Of a stretch of 64,000 nucleotides of DNA, positions 52,961 through 62,040 are shown one piece after another; within the stretch, counting starts at the first letter, position 1; each line of letters begins with the position of its first letter. The DNA is from Nitrobacter winogradskyi (lineage in GTDB: Bacteria > Pseudomonadota > Alphaproteobacteria > Rhizobiales > Xanthobacteraceae), in the NCBI RefSeq assembly GCF_006539545.1, contig NZ_BJNF01000016.1, forward strand, positions 87,660 through 151,659, read 5' to 3'. Below the pieces are notes generated by a model, which had not been told where the DNA came from, ran no database searches, and was given only the letters and a program-made list of their open reading frames with translations. Both the position numbers and the translations under genes were made by a program.

Positions 52961-53155
52961 ATGACCGACGAAATCCTGACGATCCGGGAGGTGGCCGAGC
53001 TTCTCAAGCTCAATGAGAAGACCGCCTACAAGCTCGCCCTCGCGGGCGAGATTCCCGGCTTCAAGGTCGGCGGATCGTGGCGTTTCGAGCGGCAGGCAAT
53101 CGCAAGCTGGATCAAGCGCAAGGTCGAGGAGCAACAGAAAGAACGGCCGGCATGA
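52961..53155 (+). CDS. Excisionase/MerR-like HTH protein upstream of the defence-like operon
   Basis: This 64-residue protein is a single helix-turn-helix of the HTH_17/excisionase type: ILTIREVAELLKLNEKTAYK, then the wing FKVGGSWRFERQAIASWI. It lies 19 bases before the methyltransferase gene on the same strand and is probably the first gene of that operon. It may act as a local repressor or as a recruitment factor. The ATG at 52961 is the only one giving a complete HTH. Confidence 0.9.
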   Translation: MTDEILTIREVAELLKLNEKTAYKLALAGEIPGFKVGGSWRFERQAIASWIKRKVEEQQKERPA

Positions 53156-53174
53156 AGGCCGGTGCAGGGGGCAG

Positions 53175-55940
53175 ATGAACGCCGTCGAGATCGAGGAAGC
53201 CATATCGGCGCTTGCCGAACTGCCGTTCGACGGCGGCGAGTTCCCGTTTGCCTTCCTGCAAGCCTTCGGCAACAAGGACGCCACGATCAAGCGGCTGCGG
53301 GCCGGCGCGTCGAATAGCTCCGACCTCGGCGGCGTCCTGCAACGCAATCACATTCATATCGCCGTTTGCGTGCCGGGCGCGGCGACGGCGGCTCTGGCCG
53401 CCTTAAAAGTCAGCCCTGCCACGACGAAGGCGAAGGCGCGTTTCATCCTCGCCACGGACGGCGTAGCCTTCGAGGCGGAAGATTTGGATACAGGCGAAAC
53501 GGTCGCCTGCACCTATGCCGACTTCCCTAACCATTTCGGATTCTTCCTACCGCTTGCCGGGATCACCACCGTTAAGCAGGTGCGCGAAAGCTCGTTCGAC
53601 ATCCGGGCGACCGGCCGCCTGAACCGGCTTTATGTGGAGTTGTTGAAGGACAACCCTGATTGGGGCGCTGCCGACCGCCGCCCCGACATGAATCACTTCA
53701 TGGCGCGGCTGATCTTTTGCTTCTTCGCCGAAAGCACGGACATCTTTTTCGGCGACGATCTATTCACGGCGACGGTTGCGCAGATGGGCGCGAAGGACTC
53801 GTCCAACACCCATGAGGTGATCGGGACGCTGTTCCGCGCCATGAACACGAAGATCGAGGATCGCGCGGCGGCTAACATCCCCCGCTGGGCGGATGCGTTT
53901 CCTTATGTGAACGGCGGCCTGTTTTCCGGCAGTATGGATGTGCCGCGCTTCAGCCGGATCGCTCGCTCCTACCTTATCCACATCGGCGGTCTCGACTGGA
54001 AGAAGATCAACCCCGACATCTTCGGTTCGATGATTCAGGCCGTTGCGGAGGACGAGGAGCGCGGCGCGCTCGGGATGCACTACACGAGCGTTCCGAACAT
54101 CCTGAAGGTGCTCAATCCGCTATTCCTCGACGATCTGCGCGCGCGGCTCGACGAAGCCGGGGACAACCCCCGCATGTTGCTGAACCTACGCAAGCGCATG
54201 TCGCGGATCAGGGTCTTCGACCCGGCCTGCGGCTCCGGCAATTTCCTTGTCATCGCCTACAAGCAGATGCGGGAGATCGAGGCCACGATCAACAGTCGGC
54301 GCGGCGAACCGGACAGGCGGAGCGAAATCCCGCTGACCAATTTCCGGGGGATCGAGCTGCGCAGCTTCCCGGCCGAGATCGCGCGGCTGGCCCTTATCAT
54401 CGCCGAATATCAGTGTGATGTCCTTTATCGGGGCCAGAAGGAAGCCCTGCGGGACTTCCTGCCGCTCGACGCTGAGAACTGGATCACCTGCGACAATGCC
54501 CTGCGGCTGGACTGGTTGAGCGTCTGCCCTCCAACTGGGACCGGCGTAAAGCATCAAGCCGACGACCTATTTCATACGCCGCTCGATCAAGCGCAGATCG
54601 ACTTTGTGAACGAGGGCGGCGAAACGTACATCTGCGGAAATCCGCCATACTACGGGAGCCGAAAACAGACCAAGCACCAGAAGGATGACCTTTTACAGTT
54701 ATGCGGAAAGCGGATTCCAAAGTGGAAGTCTTTGGATTATGTTGCTGGATGGTTCCTTAAAGGCAAAGACTATATCGAAAGGCAACCCGCAACATTTGCA
54801 TTTGTCTGCACGAGTTCAAATTGCGAGGGGCTCCAGGTTTCAGTACTTTGGAAGGAGATACTTCAGGGCGGTATTCATATCACCTTCGCGTATCGTCCAT
54901 TCAAATGGGCGAATCTGGCCACCAACAACGCAGGTGTTACAGTTAATATCGTCGGCGTCTCCAATCTTGTATCCAGATCCGACAGGAAAATCTTTGATGG
55001 AGGCCAAGTTAGGTCGGTCAATAATATTAGTCCTTACCTACTTTCTACATCAAACATCTTCGTAGACACCTCTCCAAAGCCACTCTCGCAACTGTCCCCC
55101 ATGATTACTGGCAGCATGCCTAGGGATGGGGGACACCTCATTCTATCATTCGATGAGGCAGCCGAACTCACGCACGCGCATCCGCACGCAGCAGATTTCA
55201 TCCGTCCCTATGTTGGAACCGATGAGCTGATCAAAGGCAATCAACGCCAATGTCTTTGGATAGAGGACGACCAACTGTCCGTTGCCACGACAGTTCCCTA
55301 TATTGCAAACAGGCTTGAAAAGGTCCGCCTTATGCGAACCGAAAGCCCCCTAGATTCTACTCAGGAGTTCGCGGATAGACCGCACAGGTTCGTTTATCTG
55401 GCTGGGCAATCGCGCTCTCACACGATAGGAGTAGGAGGGGTCTCCTCTGAAAGTCGAGAGTACCTCCCTGTCGCGCTCTTTGATAAGCGCGCAGTTCTGA
55501 GCAATCTCGCCTATGCACTATACGATGCGCCCGTTTTCAGCATCGCGCTTATCGCTTCACGTTTGCATCTCGTCTGGATTGCAACAGTGTGCGGCAAGTT
55601 GGAAACCCGATACCGTTATTCCAACACGCTCGGCTGGAATACCTTTCCAGTGCCGACGCTCACAGAGAAGAACAAGGCCGATCTGACTCGCTGTGTCGAG
55701 GACATCTTGTTGGCGCGCGAGGCGCATTTCCCGGCGACCATCGCCGACCTTTACGATCCCGACAACATGCCCCCCGACCTGCGCGAAGCCCATGAGCGCA
55801 ACGATGAAGTGTTGGAGCGCATCTATATCGGCCGCCGGTTCCGCAACGACACCGAGCGGCTGGAAAAGCTATTCGAGCTTTACACCAAGATGACCGCCGA
55901 AGCAGGGGTGGGGAAGAAACGAAAGGTGAGCGCCGCATGA
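53175..55940 (+). CDS. MmeI-like DNA adenine methyltransferase without visible nuclease domain
   Basis: This 921-residue class I methyltransferase has the SAM motif FDPACGSGNFL starting at F348 and the catalytic NPPY (N489-Y492), as in N6-adenine methyltransferases of the MmeI/type IIL group. The helical spacer and target-recognition parts follow. The D/E-x-K nuclease motif found in MmeI-type N-termini is not visible; the N-terminus instead reads SSDLGGVLQRNHIHIAV. It would methylate host DNA in a sequence-specific way. Bases about 54,640-55,660, the putative target-recognition part, look clearly more AT-rich than the rest. It overlaps the next gene in ATGA. A GGGGG site precedes the ATG at 53175. 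Confidence 0.88.
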   Translation: MNAVEIEEAISALAELPFDGGEFPFAFLQAFGNKDATIKRLRAGASNSSDLGGVLQRNHIHIAVCVPGAATAALAALKVSPATTKAKARFILATDGVAFEAEDLDTGETVACTYADFPNHFGFFLPLAGITTVKQVRESSFDIRATGRLNRLYVELLKDNPDWGAADRRPDMNHFMARLIFCFFAESTDIFFGDDLFTATVAQMGAKDSSNTHEVIGTLFRAMNTKIEDRAAANIPRWADAFPYVNGGLFSGSMDVPRFSRIARSYLIHIGGLDWKKINPDIFGSMIQAVAEDEERGALGMHYTSVPNILKVLNPLFLDDLRARLDEAGDNPRMLLNLRKRMSRIRVFDPACGSGNFLVIAYKQMREIEATINSRRGEPDRRSEIPLTNFRGIELRSFPAEIARLALIIAEYQCDVLYRGQKEALRDFLPLDAENWITCDNALRLDWLSVCPPTGTGVKHQADDLFHTPLDQAQIDFVNEGGETYICGNPPYYGSRKQTKHQKDDLLQLCGKRIPKWKSLDYVAGWFLKGKDYIERQPATFAFVCTSSNCEGLQVSVLWKEILQGGIHITFAYRPFKWANLATNNAGVTVNIVGVSNLVSRSDRKIFDGGQVRSVNNISPYLLSTSNIFVDTSPKPLSQLSPMITGSMPRDGGHLILSFDEAAELTHAHPHAADFIRPYVGTDELIKGNQRQCLWIEDDQLSVATTVPYIANRLEKVRLMRTESPLDSTQEFADRPHRFVYLAGQSRSHTIGVGGVSSESREYLPVALFDKRAVLSNLAYALYDAPVFSIALIASRLHLVWIATVCGKLETRYRYSNTLGWNTFPVPTLTEKNKADLTRCVEDILLAREAHFPATIADLYDPDNMPPDLREAHERNDEVLERIYIGRRFRNDTERLEKLFELYTKMTAEAGVGKKRKVSAA

Positions 55941-56770
55941 GCAGCCTCACCGACATCGAAAAACGCTATTTTGAAAAGTTGCTCGGGATGCAGAGCGGCT
56001 ATGTTCTGGACTATTCCGATGCGACGTTTGGCGAATTTTTCAACCGCCACCGGGTCAACATTCACGGCCAGAAGTATCAGACCTACGGCAGTTCCAAGGC
56101 CAAGAAGATGCGGGCTTTCTGGGAACAAGAGCCCGATGTTCTGGTCGGAAAAGTGCTTGGAGAGATGCTGGATGCCTATGAGGCAGACTGCACCCTGAAC
56201 AATCGCGATGCAGAGGCGTCGGTTCTCGAAAAGTCGCGCGGCATCGTCGCGCGTCTTTCAGGGGTGCGCGCGCCTGCAAAACCGACCCAGACCATTGACG
56301 ACTTTCTGCATAGCGAATTTTCGATTCCCAACATTCAGAAATTGCCGATTGAGGCGATGGCCGTGCCGATCATCGAGAGTCGCCTGAACGAAGCGCGGGC
56401 GGCAATGGGCGCGGGCGCGTACCTCTCTACTATCTTCCTGTGTGGTAGCGTGCTGGAGGCGGTCCTTCTCGGAGCGGCACAGAAAGAGCCTGCGCGCTTC
56501 AACAGGGCTTCGGCCAGCCCGAAGGCCGTGGACGGCAGCGTGAAGCGTTTCCACGAATGGAGCCTCGCACAGTTCATAGATGTCGCCTGTGAGGCTGGGT
56601 TGCTGAAGCCGGACGTGAAGAAGTTCAGTCACGGGCTTCGGGATTTTCGCAACTACATCCATCCATACGAACAAATGGTATCCGGCTTCACACCGGACGA
56701 ACATACGGCGAAAGTCTGTTTTCAGGTGCTGAAGGCGGCGCTTGCCAGCGTAGCGGGGGAAAGAAAATGA
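55937..56770 (+). CDS. HEPN-type protein of the methyltransferase operon
   Basis: This 277-residue protein has an N-terminal domain of about 100 residues with GYVLDYSDATFGEFFNRHR and SKAKKMRAFWEQEPDVLVG. A C-terminal helical domain carries R235-x6-H242 (RDFRNYIH), the HEPN signature of many RNases and abortive-infection proteins. The N-terminal part resembles domains seen in AbiJ-like and HEPN-associated proteins, but I cannot name it with confidence. It starts within the ATGA of the methyltransferase stop and overlaps the helicase start likewise. It may act as RNA-targeting effector or as an assembly factor. Confidence 0.75.
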   Translation: MSSLTDIEKRYFEKLLGMQSGYVLDYSDATFGEFFNRHRVNIHGQKYQTYGSSKAKKMRAFWEQEPDVLVGKVLGEMLDAYEADCTLNNRDAEASVLEKSRGIVARLSGVRAPAKPTQTIDDFLHSEFSIPNIQKLPIEAMAVPIIESRLNEARAAMGAGAYLSTIFLCGSVLEAVLLGAAQKEPARFNRASASPKAVDGSVKRFHEWSLAQFIDVACEAGLLKPDVKKFSHGLRDFRNYIHPYEQMVSGFTPDEHTAKVCFQVLKAALASVAGERK

Positions 56771-58824
56771 AGCCAGAAGCCAAATCCATTCCCTCCGTCT
56801 CCGTCACCTATGCGCACAACGGCGGCTCGACCAAGGCCAACTCGCTCGGCATGAGGCCCATGCAAGAGCGCGTCTATGAGAAGCGCGGTGAGCAATATCT
56901 TCTCATCAAGTCGCCGCCGGCTTCCGGCAAGAGCCGCGCGCTCATGTTCGTCGCCCTCGACAAACTCGCCAACCAGGGGCTCAAGCAAGCCATTATTGTC
57001 GTGCCGGAGAAAAGCATCGGCGCGAGCTTCAACGACGAGCCGTTGTCCCGCTTCGGATTCTGGACCGACTGGATGGTCGCGCCGAAATGGAACCTCTGCA
57101 ACGCCCCCGGCTCGGACAATGGCGGCAAGGTCAATTCGGTCGAGGCTTTCCTGAACAGCGACGACAAGGTGCTGGTCTGCACCCATGCCACCTTCCGCTT
57201 CGCCGTGGACAGGTTCGGGGTGGAAGCCTTCGACGACCGACTGATCGCCATAGACGAGTTCCATCACGTCTCGGCCGATCCAGACAGCAAGCTCGGCCAG
57301 CACCTCGGTCAACTGATCGCCCGCGAAAAGACGCATATCGTGGCGATGACCGGCTCTTACTTCCGTGGCGACGCCGTGCCGGTGCTGGCCCCACAGGACG
57401 AGGCCAAGTTCGAGTCCGTCACCTACACCTATTACGAACAGCTCAACGGCTACGAATATCTGAAGCAGCTCGACATCGGTTATTTCTTCTATTCCGGCTC
57501 CTATGCAGACGACATCCTCGCGGTACTCGATCCCACCGAGAAGACCATCGTCCATATTCCGAACGTCAATTCGCGCGAAAGCACGAAGGACAAGATCAAG
57601 GAAGTGGAACACATCATCGGCGCGCTCGGCGACTGGCAGGGCATCGACGCTGCCACGGGATTCCAGCTCGTCAAGACGCCGGGTGGCCGGACGCTCCGCA
57701 TCGCCGATCTCGTCGATGACGAAGCGAACAAGCGCGACCGTGTTTCCCTGGCGCTGAAAGACCCCACGCAGAAGAACAACCGCGACCATGTGGACATCAT
57801 CATCGCGCTGGGCATGGCCAAGGAAGGCTTCGACTGGATCTGGTGCGAACACGCGCTGACCGTCGGCTATCGCTCCAGCCTCACCGAGATCGTGCAGATC
57901 ATCGGCCGCGCGACCCGCGATGCGCCGAACAAGACCCGCGCGCGCTTCACCAATCTGATCGCCGAACCCGATGCCGCCGAGGATGCCGTGACCGAGGCCG
58001 TCAACGACACGTTGAAGGCCATCGCCGCCAGCCTGCTCATGGAGCAGGTGCTTGCCCCGCGCTTTGAGTTCAAGCCGAAGAACCCGCAAAGCGGGCCGAC
58101 CCCAGGCTTCGACTATGGTGAAGGCGGCTACGATCCGAACAAGTGCAATGTTGGTTTCAGCGAGGAGCGCGGTGTCTTCCAGTTCGAGATCAAGGGCCTT
58201 GTCGAGCCCAAGAGTCACGAGGCTGCGCGCATCTGCCAGCAGGATTTGAACGAGGTGATCGCCGCCTTCGTTCAGGACAAGACCACCATCGAGCGCGGTC
58301 TGTTCGACGACGAGCTGGTGCCCGAGGAACTGACGCAGGTTCGTATGGGCAAGATCGTGAAGGACAAATATCCCGAGCTGAGCGACGAAGACCAGGAGGC
58401 GGTCCGCCAGCACGCTATCGCCGCGCTCAACATCACTCAGCAGGCCAAGCAATCCATGCTTGATCGCGTGAACGGCGAACCGACCGCCAACACCGCCCTG
58501 ATCGATGGCGTGCGCAAGTTTGCGATGGACGTGCGCGAACTCGACATCGACCTGATCGACCGCATCAACCCGTTCAAGGAAGCTTATTCGATCCTCGCCA
58601 AAACGATGAACGAGGAACGCTTGCAACAGGTGAAAGCCGCGATTGCCGCGAAGCGCACCACGCTGACGCCGGAGGAGGCGAAGGAATACGCCGTGCGCGC
58701 GGTCAAGTTTAAGAAGGAGCGCGGACGGCTGCCCTCAATCAGCTCGACCGATGCCTGGGAGAAGCTGCTGGCCGAAGGCGCAGCCGCCTTCGTGCGCTTC
58801 AAGGATGAGGGCCGCTATGAGTGA
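56767..58824 (+). CDS. SF2 DEAD/DEAH-box helicase of the methyltransferase operon
   Basis: This 685-residue protein has Walker A PPASGKS (K55), motif II D163-E164-F165-H166 (a DExH box), motif III VAMTGSYF and motif VI Q377-IIGRATR. Together they form an SF2 type III-restriction-like helicase core. The C-terminal 80 residues (VKFKKERGRLPSISSTDAWE) resemble a helicase-associated module. It could translocate DNA to find or process unmodified target sites. It overlaps its upstream neighbour by 4 bases and the next gene by 8. Confidence 0.9.
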   Translation: MKPEAKSIPSVSVTYAHNGGSTKANSLGMRPMQERVYEKRGEQYLLIKSPPASGKSRALMFVALDKLANQGLKQAIIVVPEKSIGASFNDEPLSRFGFWTDWMVAPKWNLCNAPGSDNGGKVNSVEAFLNSDDKVLVCTHATFRFAVDRFGVEAFDDRLIAIDEFHHVSADPDSKLGQHLGQLIAREKTHIVAMTGSYFRGDAVPVLAPQDEAKFESVTYTYYEQLNGYEYLKQLDIGYFFYSGSYADDILAVLDPTEKTIVHIPNVNSRESTKDKIKEVEHIIGALGDWQGIDAATGFQLVKTPGGRTLRIADLVDDEANKRDRVSLALKDPTQKNNRDHVDIIIALGMAKEGFDWIWCEHALTVGYRSSLTEIVQIIGRATRDAPNKTRARFTNLIAEPDAAEDAVTEAVNDTLKAIAASLLMEQVLAPRFEFKPKNPQSGPTPGFDYGEGGYDPNKCNVGFSEERGVFQFEIKGLVEPKSHEAARICQQDLNEVIAAFVQDKTTIERGLFDDELVPEELTQVRMGKIVKDKYPELSDEDQEAVRQHAIAALNITQQAKQSMLDRVNGEPTANTALIDGVRKFAMDVRELDIDLIDRINPFKEAYSILAKTMNEERLQQVKAAIAAKRTTLTPEEAKEYAVRAVKFKKERGRLPSISSTDAWEKLLAEGAAAFVRFKDEGRYE

Positions 58825-60040
58825 CCTCGACCTTGATGAACTGCGCAACGAACTCGCGGATTTCGCCCAGCCTGAAAAGAAGGGCGGACGCTCCGCACGC
58901 GAGGAACGCATCATCGCGGGCTTCGAGGAAATTCAGCGTTTCGTCGATCAGCATGGCCGTGCCCCGCAACATGGCGAGGAGCGTGATATTTTCGAGCGGC
59001 TTTACGCCACGCGGCTCGACCGCCTGCGCGCGCTGGAAGAGTGCCGTTCTCTTCTTACATCACTCGATCATCAAGGCTTGCTTGCGGGTGCAGAGGATGC
59101 GGTTGCCGCTCCGGCGGAGGAAATGGACGACGATGAATTGCTCGCCGAGCTGGAGGGCGCGGCAGGCACGACGGACATCACCGATGTTCGCCACGTCCGC
59201 ACCACCGCCGAAAAGCGCGCCGCCGAGGAAATCGCCAACCGTGAACGGTGCGAGGACTTCCCCCGCTTCAAGCCGCTATTCGATACCGTCCAGGCTGACA
59301 TCGACAGCGGCGCGCGCATCACCCAACCGATCCGCAAGGACGCTGGCTTCCTGAAAACCGACATCAAGGCTGGGGAGTTTTTTATCCTTGGCGGACAGAT
59401 CGCCTACGTCGCCGAAGTCGGCGAACCCTTCAAAGCGCCGAATGGCGAAAGCGACGCCCGCCTGCGCGTCATCTATTCCAACGGCACAGAGAGCAACCTG
59501 CTACTCCGGTCCCTGCAACGCGCGCTCTACAAGGACGAAACCAGCCGCAGCGTGTCCGAGCCGAGCGCCGGGCCGTTGTTCGCCAGCGAAAGCGAAACCG
59601 ACGACCTCGCCAGCGGCACCATTTATGTGCTGCGTAGCCAGTCGGACAATTCCACTGTCGCCGCCAACCGCAACCTCGTTCACAAGATCGGCGTCACCGG
59701 CAGCGATGTCGTAAAACGTATCGCCAACGCCAAGCTGGACCCGACTTTCCTATTGGCGGACGTGGAGATCGTAGCGACCTACAAGCTCTACAACATCAAC
59801 CGCACCCGGCTGGAAAACCTGATCCACCGCATCTTCGGCCCCGCACGGCTCGACATCGAGATCAAGGATAGGTTCGGCAACCCGGTCATCCCGCGTGAAT
59901 GGTTCCTCGTGCCGTTGTTCGTGATCGACGATGCGGTGGAGAAGATCAAGGACGGCACGATTACGGGATTTGTCTACGATCCGAAGACCGCCAGTCTTGT
60001 AAAGCACAGCGCGTCGCCCTTGCCGGGGAATTTGGCATGA
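58817..60040 (+). CDS. GIY-YIG family protein of the methyltransferase operon
   Basis: This 407-residue protein has an N-terminal stretch with FVDQHGRAPQHGEERDIFER, similar to the helicase-associated module on the helicase C-terminus. An acidic linker follows. The C-terminal part looks GIY-YIG/T5orf172-like: I269-YVL, H289-KIGVTG, a conserved Arg in KRIANA and the catalytic-type E333 in LENLIHRIF. It could be the DNA-cutting component. The GIY and YIG tripeptides are relaxed (IYV and HKIG), so activity is not certain. It overlaps the helicase gene by 8 bases and ends inside the next start (ATGA). Confidence 0.8.
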   Translation: MSDLDLDELRNELADFAQPEKKGGRSAREERIIAGFEEIQRFVDQHGRAPQHGEERDIFERLYATRLDRLRALEECRSLLTSLDHQGLLAGAEDAVAAPAEEMDDDELLAELEGAAGTTDITDVRHVRTTAEKRAAEEIANRERCEDFPRFKPLFDTVQADIDSGARITQPIRKDAGFLKTDIKAGEFFILGGQIAYVAEVGEPFKAPNGESDARLRVIYSNGTESNLLLRSLQRALYKDETSRSVSEPSAGPLFASESETDDLASGTIYVLRSQSDNSTVAANRNLVHKIGVTGSDVVKRIANAKLDPTFLLADVEIVATYKLYNINRTRLENLIHRIFGPARLDIEIKDRFGNPVIPREWFLVPLFVIDDAVEKIKDGTITGFVYDPKTASLVKHSASPLPGNLA

Positions 60041-62040
60041 GCAATGTCAACGTCAAGCGGCTGGTCGAGAACATTCGTTCCGGCACCAATATATACACAC
60101 CGTTGGTAGAGCTGGTCGTGAATGCGATTCAGGCCATCGACGCAAAAGGCATACAGAACGGCTTGGTCGAAATCGAAGTTCTCCGAAACGGACAAGCCGA
60201 CATAATCGATCGCCTCGAGGAGGTTGACGGCTTTAGGGTTAAGGATAACGGCATAGGCTTCACCAAGACCAACCGCGACGCCTTCGACACTCTCTACACC
60301 GAGCAGAAAATCGCGGATGGAGGCAAAGGATTCGGCCGCTTCACCTGCCTGAAATATTTTGACCGGGTGAAGGTATCCAGCACCTTCGCCGAAGGCGATG
60401 CCTTCCATGACCGTTCTTTCAGGATGGGCTTGGACAAGGACATCATCGTCGATGAAAAGGAAGGTCCGTCTCAGGCGCAGGCGGCCGGCGCTACCATCGA
60501 GATTTCTGGTATCAAGTCGGTCAGATTTCCCGATAAGAAGCTGGAAACCATCAGCCGTGTTGTGGTGGAGCGGTTGCTGTCCTATTTCGTGGATCAAGAT
60601 CGCCCCTGTCCGAGCGTGGTGATCCGGGAAGCCAAGAATCCATCCGATTCCCTCTCCCTCAATGACTATCTAGGCAAGGAGAACAGCCAGATCGTCGAGA
60701 TGAAGGTGGACGAAGGGACGTTTTCGCTATCAGCGAACGAAGATAAAAAATCCTTTCAGGTCCGCGTGTTCAAATTCTTCGCGCCGCGAATGGCGAAGAG
60801 CAAGATCAGTCTTGTCGCGCATCGGCGGGAGGTGACGGACAATCCGCTCCAAACATACATTCCTGAATTTGGGGAGGAGTTCTTCGAGCCGGGGCCGGAT
60901 CAGGATTTGGCCAAGGGACGCAACTTCGTCATCAAAGCCTATGTGTTCGGCGACTACCTGAACGATAACGTATCTCTCGAAAGAGGCGAGTTTCGTTTTC
61001 AAACCGACACTGACCTATTGAACGGCATATCCCAGACCGACATCGAGCAGAAGGCCGCCGAGATCGCGCAATCGGCGGTGGGCGCGGAGATCGCCGAACG
61101 GAAGAAGCGCAAGGAGGTGCGCATCGCTGAGTATGTGACCAATGACGCGCCCTGGCATCGCATCCTTGCAAAAGAGGTGGATTTCAGCGCCTTGCCCATG
61201 CGGCCATCAAATCAGGACATCGAGCTTCACCTTCAAAAGAAAAAGTATGAGCAGGAGATAACGACGCGAGCGCAGGTCACGGCGCTGCTGAAGTCGGAAA
61301 ACCCCGATGAGCTTGGCGAGAAAATCTCACAGTTGATCGAAAAGATTTCAGACACCAGCAAGAACGACCTGATCCACTACGTCTCCATGCGCAAATGCGT
61401 CCTTGAGTTATTTTCCAAGTCGCTGGAAATCGGAGCCGAAGGAAAACACAAGTCCGAAGGCGATGTGCATGACATCATCATGCCGCGCAAGAAGGACTCT
61501 GAGGAATTGAATTACGACGCGCATAATCTCTGGATTTTGGACGAGCGGCTGAATTTCACATCCTATGTATCGTCCGACAAACCCCTGCAATCGTCGAGGG
61601 ACCGCACTGACATCACCGTCTATAATCGCCGCGTGGCCTATCGTGGCGACAATGAAGCCAGCAATCCCATCACGATTTTCGAGTTCAAGAAGCCGCAACG
61701 GGACGATTTTGCCGACCCGTCCTCGAAGGAAGACCCAGTTCAGCAGATTATCCGCTACGTCAATCAAATCCGGGAGGGCAAGTTCAAGACCCCGACCGGA
61801 CGCGACATCCTTGTGAACGATACGACACCGTTCTACGGCTATGTCGTCTGCGACCTGACCAAAAAGGTCAAAGACTGGCTCCAAAAGGAGAAGAATTTTA
61901 CCCCGATGCCCGACGGGCTCGGATGGTTCAACTGGTTCGGCAACATCAGCCTTTATATGGAGGTGGTTAGCTGGACAAAGCTGCTGCGCGACGCGGAAAT
62001 GCGGAACAAGATTTTCTTCAACAAGCTCGGTATCGACTGA
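60037..62040 (+). CDS. GHKL ATPase with PD-(D/E)XK-like motif
   Basis: This 667-residue protein has a GHKL (gyrase/Hsp90/MutL-type) ATP-binding domain at the N-terminus: E25-x3-N29 in ELVVNAIQAID, D70-x-G72-x-G74 in KDNGIGF, and G95-G-K-G-F-G100. A C-terminal region has D525 (RTDITVY), then E549-x-K551 (TIFEFKKPQ), giving a D-x23-E-x-K pattern of PD-(D/E)XK nucleases. ATP-driven clamp closure linked to a nuclease would suit a damage- or foreign-DNA-sensing effector. It is the last gene of the operon and lies just before attR. Confidence 0.85.
   Translation: MSNVNVKRLVENIRSGTNIYTPLVELVVNAIQAIDAKGIQNGLVEIEVLRNGQADIIDRLEEVDGFRVKDNGIGFTKTNRDAFDTLYTEQKIADGGKGFGRFTCLKYFDRVKVSSTFAEGDAFHDRSFRMGLDKDIIVDEKEGPSQAQAAGATIEISGIKSVRFPDKKLETISRVVVERLLSYFVDQDRPCPSVVIREAKNPSDSLSLNDYLGKENSQIVEMKVDEGTFSLSANEDKKSFQVRVFKFFAPRMAKSKISLVAHRREVTDNPLQTYIPEFGEEFFEPGPDQDLAKGRNFVIKAYVFGDYLNDNVSLERGEFRFQTDTDLLNGISQTDIEQKAAEIAQSAVGAEIAERKKRKEVRIAEYVTNDAPWHRILAKEVDFSALPMRPSNQDIELHLQKKKYEQEITTRAQVTALLKSENPDELGEKISQLIEKISDTSKNDLIHYVSMRKCVLELFSKSLEIGAEGKHKSEGDVHDIIMPRKKDSEELNYDAHNLWILDERLNFTSYVSSDKPLQSSRDRTDITVYNRRVAYRGDNEASNPITIFEFKKPQRDDFADPSSKEDPVQQIIRYVNQIREGKFKTPTGRDILVNDTTPFYGYVVCDLTKKVKDWLQKEKNFTPMPDGLGWFNWFGNISLYMEVVSWTKLLRDAEMRNKIFFNKLGID

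Noticed and set aside
53175..62040. Assignment of the five-gene operon to BREX or DISARM
   Set aside because: No PglZ phosphatase, BrxC-like ATPase, DUF1998 protein or phospholipase-D nuclease is encoded, which are hallmarks of those systems.
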